DNA of 43,305 nucleotides, from assembly GCF_003350205.1 (NCBI RefSeq), contig NZ_QLLC01000026.1, positions 1-43,305 on the forward strand, written 5' to 3'. Made by a program: the position numbers and the translations under genes. Each line of letters opens with the position of its first letter. Position 1 is the stretch's first letter. Positions 17,775 to 26,254 of the stretch are shown piece after piece. The notes beneath the pieces were generated by a model. The model did not search any database and was not told where the DNA came from. It saw only the letters and a program-made list of their open reading frames with translations. Source of the stretch: Brevundimonas bullata. Its GTDB lineage: Bacteria > Pseudomonadota > Alphaproteobacteria > Caulobacterales > Caulobacteraceae.

Positions 17775-18298
17775 GCGGTGATCTCCGCCCAGGCCGGAGC
17801 CTTGGACACGGTTTCAAACGACTGCGCCGTCAGGTTCTGACGCGAGGCCACGGCGTAACGCGCCAGGGCGCGTCCGGTCTCCGCGTCGGCGCTTTCATAG
17901 ATGTTCTTGGCCAGGGAGGCGGCCAGGGCGTCGACGTCCTCGGCGCGCAGCGGGCCTTCATAGGCGTTCATGCGCCCATACAGGGACTCGCCCAGCTTGC
18001 GCATCTTCTTGCCGACCGAGACGTCGCCGACGCCCAGTTCGCGCAGAGTGTTGTCCAGCGAAGAGATATAGGTGTCGAACAGCTTCTGGGCCGCGACCTC
18101 GCCGCGCTCGCCGTCCTGCTTGAGCCGGAGAAACAGAATCAGCACGTGCAGGGTGTAGAGCTCGAAACGGGCGTCGATCCGGTCCGCCACGCCCAGGGCG
18201 GTGTAAAAAGCCGGCTGACGGGCCTGTTCGACCGCAACGGCATACAGGGCGTCGCCCTGGCGCTCATCGGGTCGTTGTCGGAAGAGATTTCTAAGCAT
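17771..18298 (-). CDS. Ubiquinol-cytochrome c chaperone (CBP3-like)
   Basis: A 175-residue protein of the ubiquinol-cytochrome c chaperone family, which in mitochondria (Cbp3) assists cytochrome b and bc1 complex assembly. Family-like segments are YAVAVEQARQPAFYTALGVA, RFELYTLHVLILFLRLKQ, and KLFDTYISSLDNTLRELGVG followed by KKMRKLGESLYGRMNAY. ATG 18298 is used; a TTG two codons before is the only alternative. It is the first gene of a CBP3-DUF177-plsX-fabH-ihfA-merR run and lies divergent to the BamE-like gene across about 70-90 bp that must hold both promoters. Confidence 0.87.
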   Translation of the reverse strand: MLRNLFRQRPDERQGDALYAVAVEQARQPAFYTALGVADRIDARFELYTLHVLILFLRLKQDGERGEVAAQKLFDTYISSLDNTLRELGVGDVSVGKKMRKLGESLYGRMNAYEGPLRAEDVDALAASLAKNIYESADAETGRALARYAVASRQNLTAQSFETVSKAPAWAEITA

Positions 18299-18385
18299 GA
18301 GCAACAGCCCCTTTTTCGCCGCGCCGTTGCACTAGGACGCAGCGCCGGTTAGGTCAAAGACCTTGTTATGCTGAGGCGGACGCGG

Positions 18386-18865
18386 ATGCCCCGAATTACA
18401 CCGATCTTCGCTGCTGTTGCGCTGGCCGCCGCTGCAGGCGCCTGTGCGCCGACCGTCGCCACCCAGGGCTTCCAGGCGATCGACGCCAAGCCTCAGGATG
18501 TCGTGGCTGGAACCGACACTCGGGAAACCGTCCTGGCGCGACTGGGGTCGCCCTCGACCACCTCGACCTTCGAGCCCGAGACCGTCTGGTACTACCTGAC
18601 CCAGACGACCGAGCGTTACACCTACAACAAGCCGCAGGTGTCGCAGCGGACGGTGACTGAGATCACCTTTGACAAGGCGGACGGCAAGGTCGCCGCCGTG
18701 CGCACCCTCAGCCTGGCCGACGGTCGCGAAGTCGCCATGGAGCGTCGCGAGACCCCGACGCGCGGTCGCCAACTGACGATTCTGGAGCAGTTGCTGGGCA
18801 ACGTCGGCCGTGGCCAGCTGCCGCGCACCGAAGACGACGTCCCCGGCCAGCGCCGCCCGGACTAA
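18386..18865 (+). CDS. bamE: BamE/OmlA-like outer membrane lipoprotein
   Basis: A 159-residue lipoprotein. The signal peptide ends in a lipobox (AAAAGAC, with Cys20 as the lipid-modified residue). The SmpA/OmlA fold follows: GTDTRETVLARLGSPSTTST, VWYYLTQTTERYTYNKPQV, and a final strand region VTEITFDKADGKVAAV. In Proteobacteria this is BamE of the beta-barrel assembly machine. I choose ATG 18386 because GAGGCGGA lies five bases before it; ATG 18368 in the same frame would add MLRRTR. The C-terminal tail (GRGQLPRTEDDVPGQRRPD) is unstructured. A strong terminator follows. Confidence 0.85.
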   Translation: MPRITPIFAAVALAAAAGACAPTVATQGFQAIDAKPQDVVAGTDTRETVLARLGSPSTTSTFEPETVWYYLTQTTERYTYNKPQVSQRTVTEITFDKADGKVAAVRTLSLADGREVAMERRETPTRGRQLTILEQLLGNVGRGQLPRTEDDVPGQRRPD

Positions 18866-18888
18866 GGCCTCAGCGGCCACAAAAGATC

Positions 18889-18917
18889 AGGCCCCGGAGA
18901 GCAATCTCCGGGGCCTT
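18889..18917. terminator. Rho-independent terminator between bamE and hppA
   Basis: AGGCCCCGGAGA, loop GCAA, TCTCCGGGGCCTT form a perfect GC-rich 12-bp stem followed by TTAT on the plus strand, with TTTT further out on the minus strand. It separates the convergent bamE and hppA genes and can serve both. Confidence 0.9.
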
Positions 18918-18922
18918 TATCG

Positions 18923-21073
18923 TTAGACGATCTTCCCGCTCGCCAGCACCGCCAGCAGCAGAAGCGCCACGATGTTGGTGATCTTGATCATCGGGTTCAC
19001 CGCCGGACCAGAGGTGTCCTTGTAGGGATCGCCCACAGTGTCGCCGGTGACGGCGGCCTTGTGCGCTTCCGAGCCCTTACCGTGGACCACGCCGTTCTTG
19101 TCGGTGAAGCCTTCCTCGATCAGCTTCTTGGCGTTGTCCCAGGCCCCGCCGCCGGAGGTCATCGAGATGGCCACGAACAGGCCGGTCACGATCACCCCCA
19201 TCAGCATGGCGCCCAGGGCGGCGAAGGCGTTGGCCTTGTCCGGCTGGATGAACAGCACCACCACGAACAGGACGATCGGCGACAGCACCGGCAACAGGCT
19301 TGGCACGATCATCTCGCGGATGGCCGCACTGGTCAGGATGTCCACGGCCTTGCCGTATTCGGGCTTGGTCTCGAACGTCATGATGCCTGGGTTCTCGCGG
19401 AACTGACGGCGCACCTCGGCCACGACGGCCTCGGCGGCGCGTCCCACCGCCGTCATCGACATCCCGCCGAACAGGAAGGGCAGCGCCCCCCCGAACAGCA
19501 GGCCGACGACGACATAGGGGTTGGACAGGTCAAAGGCGACCGCCCCCAGTCCGTAGAAGAAGCTGCCCGGCGTCGCCTCGGCCGCAAAGTGCTTCAGGTC
19601 TTCAACATAGGCGGCGAACAGGACCAGCGCGCCCAGCCCCGCCGAACCGATGGCGTAGCCCTTGGTCACGGCCTTGGTGGTGTTGCCCACCGCGTCCAGG
19701 GCATCGGTCGAGACGCGGACTTCGGACGGCAGACCCGCCATCTCAGCGATGCCGCCCGCATTGTCGGTGACAGGTCCAAAGGCGTCCAGCGCCACGATCA
19801 TCCCCGCCACGCCCAGCATGGTCGTGGTGGCGATGGCGATGCCGAACAGGCCCGCCAGCTGGAAGGCCGCGATGATGCCGACGATGATGGTCAGCGCCGG
19901 CAGGGCCGTGGACTCGAGCGACACCGCCAGACCCTGGATCACATTGGTGCCGTGCCCCGAGACCGAGGCGTTGGCCACCGACTTCACCGGGCGGAAGCCG
20001 GTGCCGGTGTAGTATTCGGTGACGACCACGATGGCCGCCGTGACCAGCAAGCCGACGACGCCGGCCCAGAACAGGTTCATGGGCTGGATCAGCAGCCCGC
20101 TAGAGGTCTCTACCGCGCCCGGCACCAGTTGGTTGATGACCCACCAGACGGCGATGACAGACAGGACCCCCGTGACGATCAGGCCCTGATACAGGGCCCC
20201 CATGATGTTGCCGCCCTTGCCCAGTCGGACAAAGAAGGAGCCGATGATCGAGGTCACGATGCAGATGCCGCAGATCGCCAGCGGCAGCAGCATCATCACT
20301 TCGACATAGGGCTGATCGCGGAAGAAGATGGCCGCCAGGACCATCGTCGCCACGGTCGTGACGGCATAGGTCTCGAACAGGTCGGCGGCCATGCCGGCGC
20401 AGTCGCCGACGTTGTCGCCCACGTTGTCGGCGATGGTGGCGGCGTTGCGGGGATCGTCCTCGGGGATGCCCGCCTCGACCTTGCCCACCATGTCGCCGCC
20501 CACGTCGGCGCCCTTGGTGAAGATGCCGCCGCCCAGTCGCGCGAAGATGGAGATCAGCGAGGCGCCGAAGCCAAGGGCCACCAGGCCGTCGACGACCGTG
20601 CGGCTGGTGGATTCAAACCCCATGCCCTGGGTCATGAAGGCGTAGTAGCCCGACACGCCCAAGAGGGCGCCGCCCGCCACGAACATCCCGGTGATGGCGC
20701 CGGAACGGAAGGCCAGGTCCAGCCCCTTGGCCAGACTTTCAGACGCCGCCTGGGCCGTGCGTACATTGGCCCGCACCGAAATCAGCATCCCGGCGAAACC
20801 GGCCGCGCCTGACAGCACCGCCCCGATCAGGAACCCGAGCGCAGCCCAGGGCCCGATAAGCAAAAAGGCCGCGACCAAGATCACGACCCCCACCATACCA
20901 ATCGTTATGTACTGACGCTTCAGATAGGCTGACGCCCCTTCCTGGATCGCCGCGGCGATCTCTCGCATCCTGTCGTTACCTGTTCCGGCCTTCATCAGGA
21001 CCGCAGTCTGGACGGCGCCGTAGAGCACCCCCAGTACGCCGGCCGCAATGACCAGCCATAGATAGTTCGTCAT
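18923..21073 (-). CDS. hppA: H+-translocating membrane pyrophosphatase, K+-independent type
   Basis: A 716-residue membrane pyrophosphatase with about 16 transmembrane helices. It couples PPi hydrolysis to ion export. Catalytic motifs include [20 protein letters not shown], then [20 protein letters not shown] and [13 protein letters not shown]; further acidic residues lie in [20 protein letters not shown]. In [10 protein letters not shown], Lys467 occupies the position where K+-dependent enzymes have Ala. This is the known signature of K+-independent H+ pumps. ATG 21073 is used; the frame extends ten codons 5' without similarity. It is the only gene in its unit, with about 180 bp upstream that should hold its promoter. 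Confidence 0.95.
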   Translation of the reverse strand: MTNYLWLVIAAGVLGVLYGAVQTAVLMKAGTGNDRMREIAAAIQEGASAYLKRQYITIGMVGVVILVAAFLLIGPWAALGFLIGAVLSGAAGFAGMLISVRANVRTAQAASESLAKGLDLAFRSGAITGMFVAGGALLGVSGYYAFMTQGMGFESTSRTVVDGLVALGFGASLISIFARLGGGIFTKGADVGGDMVGKVEAGIPEDDPRNAATIADNVGDNVGDCAGMAADLFETYAVTTVATMVLAAIFFRDQPYVEVMMLLPLAICGICIVTSIIGSFFVRLGKGGNIMGALYQGLIVTGVLSVIAVWWVINQLVPGAVETSSGLLIQPMNLFWAGVVGLLVTAAIVVVTEYYTGTGFRPVKSVANASVSGHGTNVIQGLAVSLESTALPALTIIVGIIAAFQLAGLFGIAIATTTMLGVAGMIVALDAFGPVTDNAGGIAEMAGLPSEVRVSTDALDAVGNTTKAVTKGYAIGSAGLGALVLFAAYVEDLKHFAAEATPGSFFYGLGAVAFDLSNPYVVVGLLFGGALPFLFGGMSMTAVGRAAEAVVAEVRRQFRENPGIMTFETKPEYGKAVDILTSAAIREMIVPSLLPVLSPIVLFVVVLFIQPDKANAFAALGAMLMGVIVTGLFVAISMTSGGGAWDNAKKLIEEGFTDKNGVVHGKGSEAHKAAVTGDTVGDPYKDTSGPAVNPMIKITNIVALLLLAVLASGKIV

Positions 21074-21205
21074 GGCGTTTCCAAGCCCTTGTGCAACAAG
21101 CACACGGATCCTTGGCGCGGGCGGGCGTTTCGCCTCGTCTCCGCCTTCCGGTCCCCCCGTGCGCCTACGAACGCAACCTTACGTCCCCCGGGAATTGCGG
21201 CTCAA

Positions 21206-21232
21206 CTGTGTCAAAAGCCTCGCCGTGAAGCA
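21206..21232 (-). promoter_or_regulatory. Possible hppA promoter
   Basis: On the minus strand TTGACA is followed after 11 bases by CAATTC/GCAATTCC. This loosely resembles the alphaproteobacterial sigma-73 form (TTGAC, short spacer, GCTA-like -10). It lies about 130-160 bp before hppA. The match is weak. Confidence 0.25.
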
Positions 21233-21255
21233 ACAGCGGTTTCTAAAGCCTGATT

Positions 21256-21681
21256 TCAGACGCCCTGCATGCCCGTGCGGCGGCGCGGCGTCTGGCTGAC
21301 GACCTCGACGCGGGTCACGGAGCCGCGCCCGACCAGGGTCGCCGCCGATCGGATCAGGCTGGCGCTCAGGGCCGCCGTATCCAGCGCCACCCAGGTGTCC
21401 GGCAGGATGAAGGGCGTACGATGCCCCGCGCGGACCAGGACGTCCCGCAGATGGGCCTCCTTGGCCCGCACCGCCTCAACCGTATGGCCCGCCCCCAGAT
21501 GCAGCTTCAGCACGATGAAGACGTAGTTGCGCACCCTGCCATCGGTGATAATCGGCAGTCCCATGCCGGGCAGGTTCAGGACGGCGGCGCCGGGCTCCGC
21601 CTTGTCCGACGCGCCGGCCGTCCCCGCAACGGCTGTTGCGGTCAGAAGGGCTCCAGCCTGGATCAGGGCGCGACGTTGCAT
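21256..21681 (-). CDS. Small secreted protein of unknown function
   Basis: A 141-residue protein beginning MQRRALIQAGALLTATAVAG, a twin-arginine or Sec-type signal peptide with cleavage near AGAS. The mature part has VLNLPGMGLPIITDGRVRNY, then VFIVLKLHLGAGHTVEAVRA and a basic C-terminus (SQTPRRRTGMQGV). The strand-helix pattern is vaguely like FliL C-terminal domains, but I do not claim that. ATG 21681 is preferred to GTG 21690 because AGGGTGAG lies just before it. It lies 39 bp past thiL and probably ends that operon. Confidence 0.7.
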   Translation of the reverse strand: MQRRALIQAGALLTATAVAGTAGASDKAEPGAAVLNLPGMGLPIITDGRVRNYVFIVLKLHLGAGHTVEAVRAKEAHLRDVLVRAGHRTPFILPDTWVALDTAALSASLIRSAATLVGRGSVTRVEVVSQTPRRRTGMQGV

Positions 21682-21720
21682 GAGACTCACCCTGCCCGGT
21701 TCCGGTTAGGATTCCGTTGC

Positions 21721-22710
21721 CTAGTCGTGGGTCCAGCCGATCCGGGTCGGCGTGATTTCCTGTCCGAGGTGACGCACGATCACCCCCTTGCCCTCGACGA
21801 CACGGCCGATACGGGTCAGACGCAGGTGGCGGCGTTCCGCCTCGCGGCGCAGGGCTTTCTCGGCGCCCGCCGGAACGGTCAGGACGATCTCATAGTCGTC
21901 GCCGCCCGTGGCCAGCAGCTCAAGCGCGCCTTGCGGGTCCACGCGACTGTCCAGCCAGGCCTGGGCCGCCGCCGACAGAGGCAGGACCTCCAGGTCGAGC
22001 TCCATGCCCACGCCGCTGGCCTCGGCGATATGGCCGGCGTCGGCGAGCAGGCCGTCGGAGACGTCGGCGCTGGCGGTGGCCAGGCCGCGCACGACGGGGG
22101 CGAACTCGACACGCGGCATGGGGGTGCGATAGGCGGCCTCCAGCGCGTCCATGCGCTCGGGCTCCAGCGACAGGGCGCCTTGCGCGGCCTGAAGCCCCAG
22201 CCAGCCGTCGCCGATGGTGCCCGTCACGAAGACCAGGTCGCCCGGTCTCGCCCCGCCCCGGCTGACAGTCGAGGAGGACGGCGCCCAGCCCAGCAGGGTG
22301 GCGGAGAAGCTGGCCGGTCCCGGCGTCTTGACCGTGTCGCCGCCCAGCAGGGAAATGTCGAAGATGGCCTGGTCGCGCCGCAACCCGGCGACAAAGGCCT
22401 CGCGCTCGGGCCAGCCGCAGCGTTCGGACCAGTGGCAGGCCAGCAGATAGCCGAAGGGCTCAGCCCCCTTGGCGGCCAGGTCGGACAGGTTCACCCGCAG
22501 CAGCTTCTGCGCCACCGTGTCCAGCGGGTCGTCGGGCAGGAAATGGACGCCCTCGATGATGGCGTCCTTGGTCAGGATCAGGTCATAACCCGGTCGCGAG
22601 GGCAGCACGGCCACGTCGTCGGCCAGCCCCCTCGCCCATTCCGGGTGCGCCAGCGGCTTCAGAAGCCGCTGGATGGTCTCGAATTCGCCAACGACGTCAA
22701 TCGCGGGCAT
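21721..22710 (-). CDS. thiL: Thiamine-monophosphate kinase
   Basis: A 329-residue ThiL of the PurM/SelD-like ATP-binding superfamily. It phosphorylates thiamine monophosphate to the active cofactor. Signatures are [100 protein letters not shown] and [13 protein letters not shown]. It overlaps the end of nusB by 14 bp. Linkage nusB-thiL is widespread in Proteobacteria. No thiamine riboswitch is seen, as expected for a gene inside an operon. Confidence 0.95.
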   Translation of the reverse strand: MPAIDVVGEFETIQRLLKPLAHPEWARGLADDVAVLPSRPGYDLILTKDAIIEGVHFLPDDPLDTVAQKLLRVNLSDLAAKGAEPFGYLLACHWSERCGWPEREAFVAGLRRDQAIFDISLLGGDTVKTPGPASFSATLLGWAPSSSTVSRGGARPGDLVFVTGTIGDGWLGLQAAQGALSLEPERMDALEAAYRTPMPRVEFAPVVRGLATASADVSDGLLADAGHIAEASGVGMELDLEVLPLSAAAQAWLDSRVDPQGALELLATGGDDYEIVLTVPAGAEKALRREAERRHLRLTRIGRVVEGKGVIVRHLGQEITPTRIGWTHD

Positions 22711-23236
22711 CGCGCGCCACGCCGTCGAGCGCCGCGTTCACGAACTTCGCCTCTGCCTCGTCGAAGAAGGCCTTGGCCAGCTCGACATACTCGTCGATGA
22801 CGATCTCACGCGGCACGTCGGGCTTGGACTTCAACTCCCAGGCGCCGCAACGCAGCAGGGCGCGAAGCGTGGCGTCCAGACGTTCCAGCCGCCAGTTGGA
22901 GGCCAGACGCGCCTTGACCGCCTCGTCGATGTCGCGCTGGTCCTCGACCACGCCGTGGACGATGTCCGAGAACCATTGCTCGTCGGCCTCGGCCAGGGGG
23001 GCGCCGTCGATGTCGCCGTCGAAGCGGTGATCGCGGAATTCCTTGACGATGACGTCCACGCCCTCGCCCGCCAGCTCCATCTGATACAGGGCCTGGACGG
23101 CGGCCAGACGGGCAACCGTGCGGGCGCGACGCTGACGGCTGGTCAGTTGCGGCTCGGCGCGGGCTTTGTCGGCCTCGGCCAGCTGAGCCATGACTTCGGC
23201 GACAGTCGCCGGGGTGGGTTTGATCGATTCGGTCAC
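22697..23236 (-). CDS. nusB: Transcription antitermination factor NusB
   Basis: A 179-residue NusB. It binds boxA RNA with S10 (NusE) in rRNA antitermination. Core blocks are [60 protein letters not shown] and [19 protein letters not shown]. The N-terminus has about 35 extra residues, rich in Ala and Lys, relative to E. coli NusB. The start is GTG 23236, overlapping the ribH stop (GTGA), so translation is coupled. It ends inside thiL. Confidence 0.94.
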   Translation of the reverse strand: MTESIKPTPATVAEVMAQLAEADKARAEPQLTSRQRRARTVARLAAVQALYQMELAGEGVDVIVKEFRDHRFDGDIDGAPLAEADEQWFSDIVHGVVEDQRDIDEAVKARLASNWRLERLDATLRALLRCGAWELKSKPDVPREIVIDEYVELAKAFFDEAEAKFVNAALDGVARDARD

Positions 23237-23694
23237 GAGGCCAGTCCTCCGCGCAGGCGCTTGCGCAGCGCGATCAGGTCCAGACAGGCGCGAGCGGCGC
23301 CGCCGCCCTTGTCGCCTTCGCTCATCCGGGCGCGCGCCCAGGTCTGTTCTTCGTCCTCGGTCGTCAGGATGCCGTTGCCGATGGCCAGACCCTTGAGGCC
23401 CAGGTGCATCAAGCCGGCAGCCGACTGATCCGAGACGATCTCGAAGTGATAGGTCTCGCCGCGGATGATGCAGCCGAGCGCGACATAGCCGTCATAGCGC
23501 GGCGCGGTCGGGTAGCGACCGGCTTCCTCGGCCAGGGCGATGGCGGTCGGAACCTCCAGGGCGCCGGGCACGGTGACGACGTCGAACTGCACGCCTTGCG
23601 CACGCAGGGCGTCCTTGGCCCCTTCCAGAAGGGCGTCGGCCAGATCGTCGTAGTAACGCGCCTCGACGATCAGGACGCGGGTGGGGTCGTTCAG
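23233..23694 (-). CDS. ribH: 6,7-dimethyl-8-ribityllumazine synthase, apparent CTG start
   Basis: Lumazine synthase, 153 residues from the proposed start. It condenses dihydroxybutanone phosphate with the ribityl uracil. Blocks are [60 protein letters not shown] and [20 protein letters not shown]. The homologous region runs upstream to [10 protein letters not shown], but no ATG, GTG or TTG exists in frame before it, back to a stop at about 23755. The first ordinary start is ATG-less; the only internal GTG (in QGVQFD) would delete the first 36 residues. The frame meets CTG at 23692-23694, overlapping the ribBA stop as CTGA, with GGAG ten bases upstream. This mimics the usual ATGA coupling. Confidence 0.88.
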   Translation of the reverse strand: MNDPTRVLIVEARYYDDLADALLEGAKDALRAQGVQFDVVTVPGALEVPTAIALAEEAGRYPTAPRYDGYVALGCIIRGETYHFEIVSDQSAAGLMHLGLKGLAIGNGILTTEDEEQTWARARMSEGDKGGGAARACLDLIALRKRLRGGLAS

Positions 23695-24827
23695 GATTGG
23701 TCTTCTCCGTCCATGTCGCGCCAGCCCACGATGCGCAGGCCGTAGCCTTCAAGCGCCGTCGGATTGGGCCGCGTCGAGCTCATCACGATCATATCTTTGA
23801 CGCCGAGGTCGAGCAGAATCTGGGCGCCGACGCCATAGGCTTTCAGCGAACGATCCACCGCGGTCGGTTTGTCCGCCCCGCCCAGGCGCTCGGCCAGGCC
23901 ATGCAGGCCAGGGTCGCGCAGGAAGACGACGACGCCGGGACCGTCGCTGGCGGCCAGGGCCTGCATCGCCTTGGGAATATAGTTCTGGCGCGCCTCGACA
24001 TGGCCCAGCAGGTCGGCGGCGAAGTCGATCTGGTGCATGCGCACCACGGTCGGCTTGGTCGGGTCGATGTCGCCGCGTACCAGGGCGATGTGTTCGGCGC
24101 CCTCGATGGTGTTGCGGTAGAGGATCAGCTTGAACGGCCCGCCGTGGACGCTCTCGAACGGCGTCTCCAGCACCCGCTCGACAAAGCGCTCGGTGCGGCG
24201 GCGATAGGCGATCAGGTCGGCGATGGTGCCGATTTTCAAGCCGTGCAGTTGGGCGAAGGCGATGAGATCGGGCATCCGCGCCATCTCGCCATCATCCTTG
24301 ATGATCTCGCAGATCACGCCTGACGGATTCAGGCCGGCCATGCGGCTGATATCGACGGCGGCCTCGGTGTGGCCGGCGCGGACCAGAACGCCGCCGTCGC
24401 GTGCGACCAAGGGGAAGATGTGACCCGGCGAGACGATGTCGTCCACGCCGCGCGTCGGGTCGGTCGCAACCTGGATCGTATGCGAACGGTCAGCGGCGGA
24501 GATGCCCGTGGTTACGCCTTCCTTGGCCTCGATCGAGACGGTGAAGGCGGTCTTCATGCTCTCACGATTGTCAGCGGCCATCGGCGGCAGGCGCAGCTGC
24601 CGAGCGCGGTCGCCGGTCACGGCCAGGCAAACCAGGCCGCGCGCATAGCGGATCATGAAGTTGATCTGATCCGGCGTGGCGAACTGAGCCGGAATGACGA
24701 TGTCGCCCTCGTTCTCGCGATCCTCGGCGTCCACCAGGATGTAGGGGCGGCCGTTGCGGGCGTCCTCGAGAATGTCCTCGATCGGGCTGATCGGACTGTC
24801 GGTATTATGGACGGCCAGTTTCATCAT
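23691..24827 (-). CDS. ribBA: 3,4-dihydroxy-2-butanone-4-phosphate synthase with degenerate GTP cyclohydrolase II domain
   Basis: A 378-residue two-domain protein. Residues 1-215 are a complete RibB domain ([75 protein letters not shown]). The second half has the GTP cyclohydrolase II outline ([41 protein letters not shown]) but lacks the zinc-binding cysteines of the canonical RCDCG region; [10 protein letters not shown] is there instead. It therefore looks like the RibBX variant: RibB active, GCH II activity probably absent. Start ATG 24827 overlaps the ribE stop (ATGA); a second ATG follows at once. Confidence 0.92.
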   Translation of the reverse strand: MMKLAVHNTDSPISPIEDILEDARNGRPYILVDAEDRENEGDIVIPAQFATPDQINFMIRYARGLVCLAVTGDRARQLRLPPMAADNRESMKTAFTVSIEAKEGVTTGISAADRSHTIQVATDPTRGVDDIVSPGHIFPLVARDGGVLVRAGHTEAAVDISRMAGLNPSGVICEIIKDDGEMARMPDLIAFAQLHGLKIGTIADLIAYRRRTERFVERVLETPFESVHGGPFKLILYRNTIEGAEHIALVRGDIDPTKPTVVRMHQIDFAADLLGHVEARQNYIPKAMQALAASDGPGVVVFLRDPGLHGLAERLGGADKPTAVDRSLKAYGVGAQILLDLGVKDMIVMSSTRPNPTALEGYGLRIVGWRDMDGEDQS

Positions 24828-25426
24828 GCGGTCTCCTGCCACCGCGCGAGGTAGCGCGCCAGCATGTCGATCTCCAGGTTGACCTTGTCGCCGACCTTCA
24901 GGCCGCCGAGCGTGGTCGCATCCCACGTATGCGGAATGATGTTCAAGTCGAAGCGGCGCTCTTGCACCCCATTCACCGTCAGGGAAACCCCATCGACAGT
25001 GATTGAGCCCTTCGGCGCGATAAAACGGTGCAGAGGCGCCGGCGCCTCGACCACGATGCGGTGCGATCCGCCCTCGGGTGTGATCGAGATCACCTCGCCC
25101 AGACCGTCGACGTGGCCCGAGACGATGTGGCCGCCCAGTTCGTCGCCCAGTTTCGCGGCGCGTTCCAGATTGACGCGGGTGTTCTCAGTCCAGTCGCCCA
25201 GCTTGGTCTTGGACAGGGTCTCGCCCGAGACCTCGACGGCGAACCAGCCTCCCCGCTCGTCATGGCCCTTCTCCGTCACGGTCAGGCAGCAGCCCGCGTG
25301 GCTGATGGAGGCGCCCAGGTCGATGGTCGCCGTGTCCCAAACGGTTTCGATCTCATAGCGACGGTCGCGGTCGGTGTGGCGGACGCTGCGGACGCGGCCG
25401 ATGTCGGTGACGATGCCGGTGAACAT
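24824..25426 (-). CDS. ribE: Riboflavin synthase (alpha chain)
   Basis: A 200-residue riboflavin synthase, which dismutates two lumazine molecules to riboflavin. It shows the two repeated beta-barrel halves: MFTGIVTDIGRVRSV with ISHAGCCLTVTEKG, then LGGHIVSGHVDGLGEV with ITVDGVSLTVNGVQ. The first N-terminal residues MFTGIV and the closing VNLEIDMLARYLARW are family hallmarks. ATG 25426 has GGAG seven bases before it. It follows ribD after a 60-bp gap, the only sizeable gap in this operon, and that gap carries a hairpin and a triple 9-bp repeat. It overlaps ribBA downstream. Confidence 0.95.
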   Translation of the reverse strand: MFTGIVTDIGRVRSVRHTDRDRRYEIETVWDTATIDLGASISHAGCCLTVTEKGHDERGGWFAVEVSGETLSKTKLGDWTENTRVNLERAAKLGDELGGHIVSGHVDGLGEVISITPEGGSHRIVVEAPAPLHRFIAPKGSITVDGVSLTVNGVQERRFDLNIIPHTWDATTLGGLKVGDKVNLEIDMLARYLARWQETA

Positions 25427-25435
25427 AAAAGCTCC

Positions 25436-25488
25436 GGTCCCTTCGGACCCAAAAAACAGAGTCTAATTAGTCTAATTCGTCTGAAATC
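25436..25488 (-). promoter_or_regulatory. ribE leader element: triple 9-bp repeat plus hairpin
   Basis: On the plus strand, AGTCTAATT AGTCTAATT CGTCTGAAA (25460-25486) are three tandem 9-mers ending in TC at the ribD stop. Next to them on the ribE side is a perfect GGTCC/GGACC hairpin (25436-25449) just before the ribE ribosome binding site. A closely similar triple repeat lies at 33418-33446 before gor, at nearly the same distance from the start codon. The function is unknown; an internal promoter or regulator site for ribE is a fair guess. Confidence 0.5.
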
Positions 25489-26254
25489 AGCCGTCGAAGC
25501 GCGCGTAGCGTTCCCACAGGTCGTCTCCGACAGGCTCGACGCCCAGACGACGGAACTTGGGGGCGTCGGCCAGCTTTGCAAGCGCCAGGGAGGCGACGCA
25601 GGGCCGCCCCTCCCCGCCCAGCAGGATCGGGGCGCGGAACCACTCGATGGCGTCCACCACGCCCGCCTGCAGAAAGGAGGCGGCGACACGCCCCCCGCCC
25701 TCGATCAGCAGGGAGCCGACGCCGCGCGCGGTCAGGACCTCCAGCACAGCCGATATGGCGGGGCGGCCGTCGTCGGCGGCGACCGCGACGACGTCAGCCT
25801 GGCCGATGGGGTGGGGCGCGGCGGTCGTCAGGATCAGGGTGTGGCCGCTGGCGACCTTGGCCGTCGCAGGGGTGCGAAGGCGGCTGTCGAGGACCACGCG
25901 AAGGGGATTCCTTCTCCCCTCGGGGGAGAAGGTGGGCGGCGAAGCCGCTCGGATGAGGGGGACCATGGCTCCAGCAGCCTCGTCGGACGATGAGTGCGCT
26001 GAACCCGCCCCCTCATCCGTCATGCTCCGCATGACACCTTCTCCCCCGAGGGGAGAAGGGGAAAGACGGACCGTCAGTTCGGGATCGTCGGCCAGCACCG
26101 TCTCGACGCCGACCAGGATGGCGTCATGGGTCGCGCGCAGGCGGTGGCCCTGTTGGCGGGCTTCAGGCCCGGTGATCCACTGGCTCTCGCCCGAGGCCGT
26201 GGCGATACGGCCGTCCAGCGAGGTCGCCAGCTTCAAGGTGACGCGCGGGCGCAT
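25487..26254 (-). CDS. ribD: RibD reductase domain protein (deaminase domain absent), with in-frame repeat insertion
   Basis: A 255-residue protein equal to the C-terminal reductase half of RibD, which reduces the ribosylamino pyrimidine with NADPH. Blocks are VTLKLATSLDGRIATASGES, QWITGPEARQQGHRLRATHD, AILVGVETVLADDPELTVR, then PLRVVLDSRLRTP and GVGSLLIEGGGRVAASFLQ. Normal RibD has about 145 N-terminal residues of zinc deaminase; none are present, and the ATG directly overlaps the nrdR stop (ATGA), leaving no room. Between LTVR and PLRVV, where relatives have only a few residues, 53 codons (64-116) derive from a family A palindromic repeat. The frame stays open, so the protein may still be active. 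Confidence 0.88.
   Translation of the reverse strand: MRPRVTLKLATSLDGRIATASGESQWITGPEARQQGHRLRATHDAILVGVETVLADDPELTVRLSPSPLGGEGVMRSMTDEGAGSAHSSSDEAAGAMVPLIRAASPPTFSPEGRRNPLRVVLDSRLRTPATAKVASGHTLILTTAAPHPIGQADVVAVAADDGRPAISAVLEVLTARGVGSLLIEGGGRVAASFLQAGVVDAIEWFRAPILLGGEGRPCVASLALAKLADAPKFRRLGVEPVGDDLWERYARFDG
25907..26065. repeat. Family A palindromic element inserted in frame within ribD
   Basis: CCTTCTCCCCTCGGGGGAGAAGG at the left and CCTTCTCCCCCGAGGGGAGAAGG at the right each fold on themselves and also pair with one another. GGATGAGGGGG (25951-25961) matches CCCCTCATCC (26010-26020) inversely. The same pattern of arms is seen at 53-195. The length, about 159 bp, is a multiple of three and the reading frame of ribD crosses it without a stop. 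Confidence 0.85.

Noticed and set aside
19061..20812. 583-codon open frame on the plus strand opposite hppA
   Set aside because: His/Asp/Arg-rich composition typical of an antisense shadow; hppA on the other strand is fully conserved.
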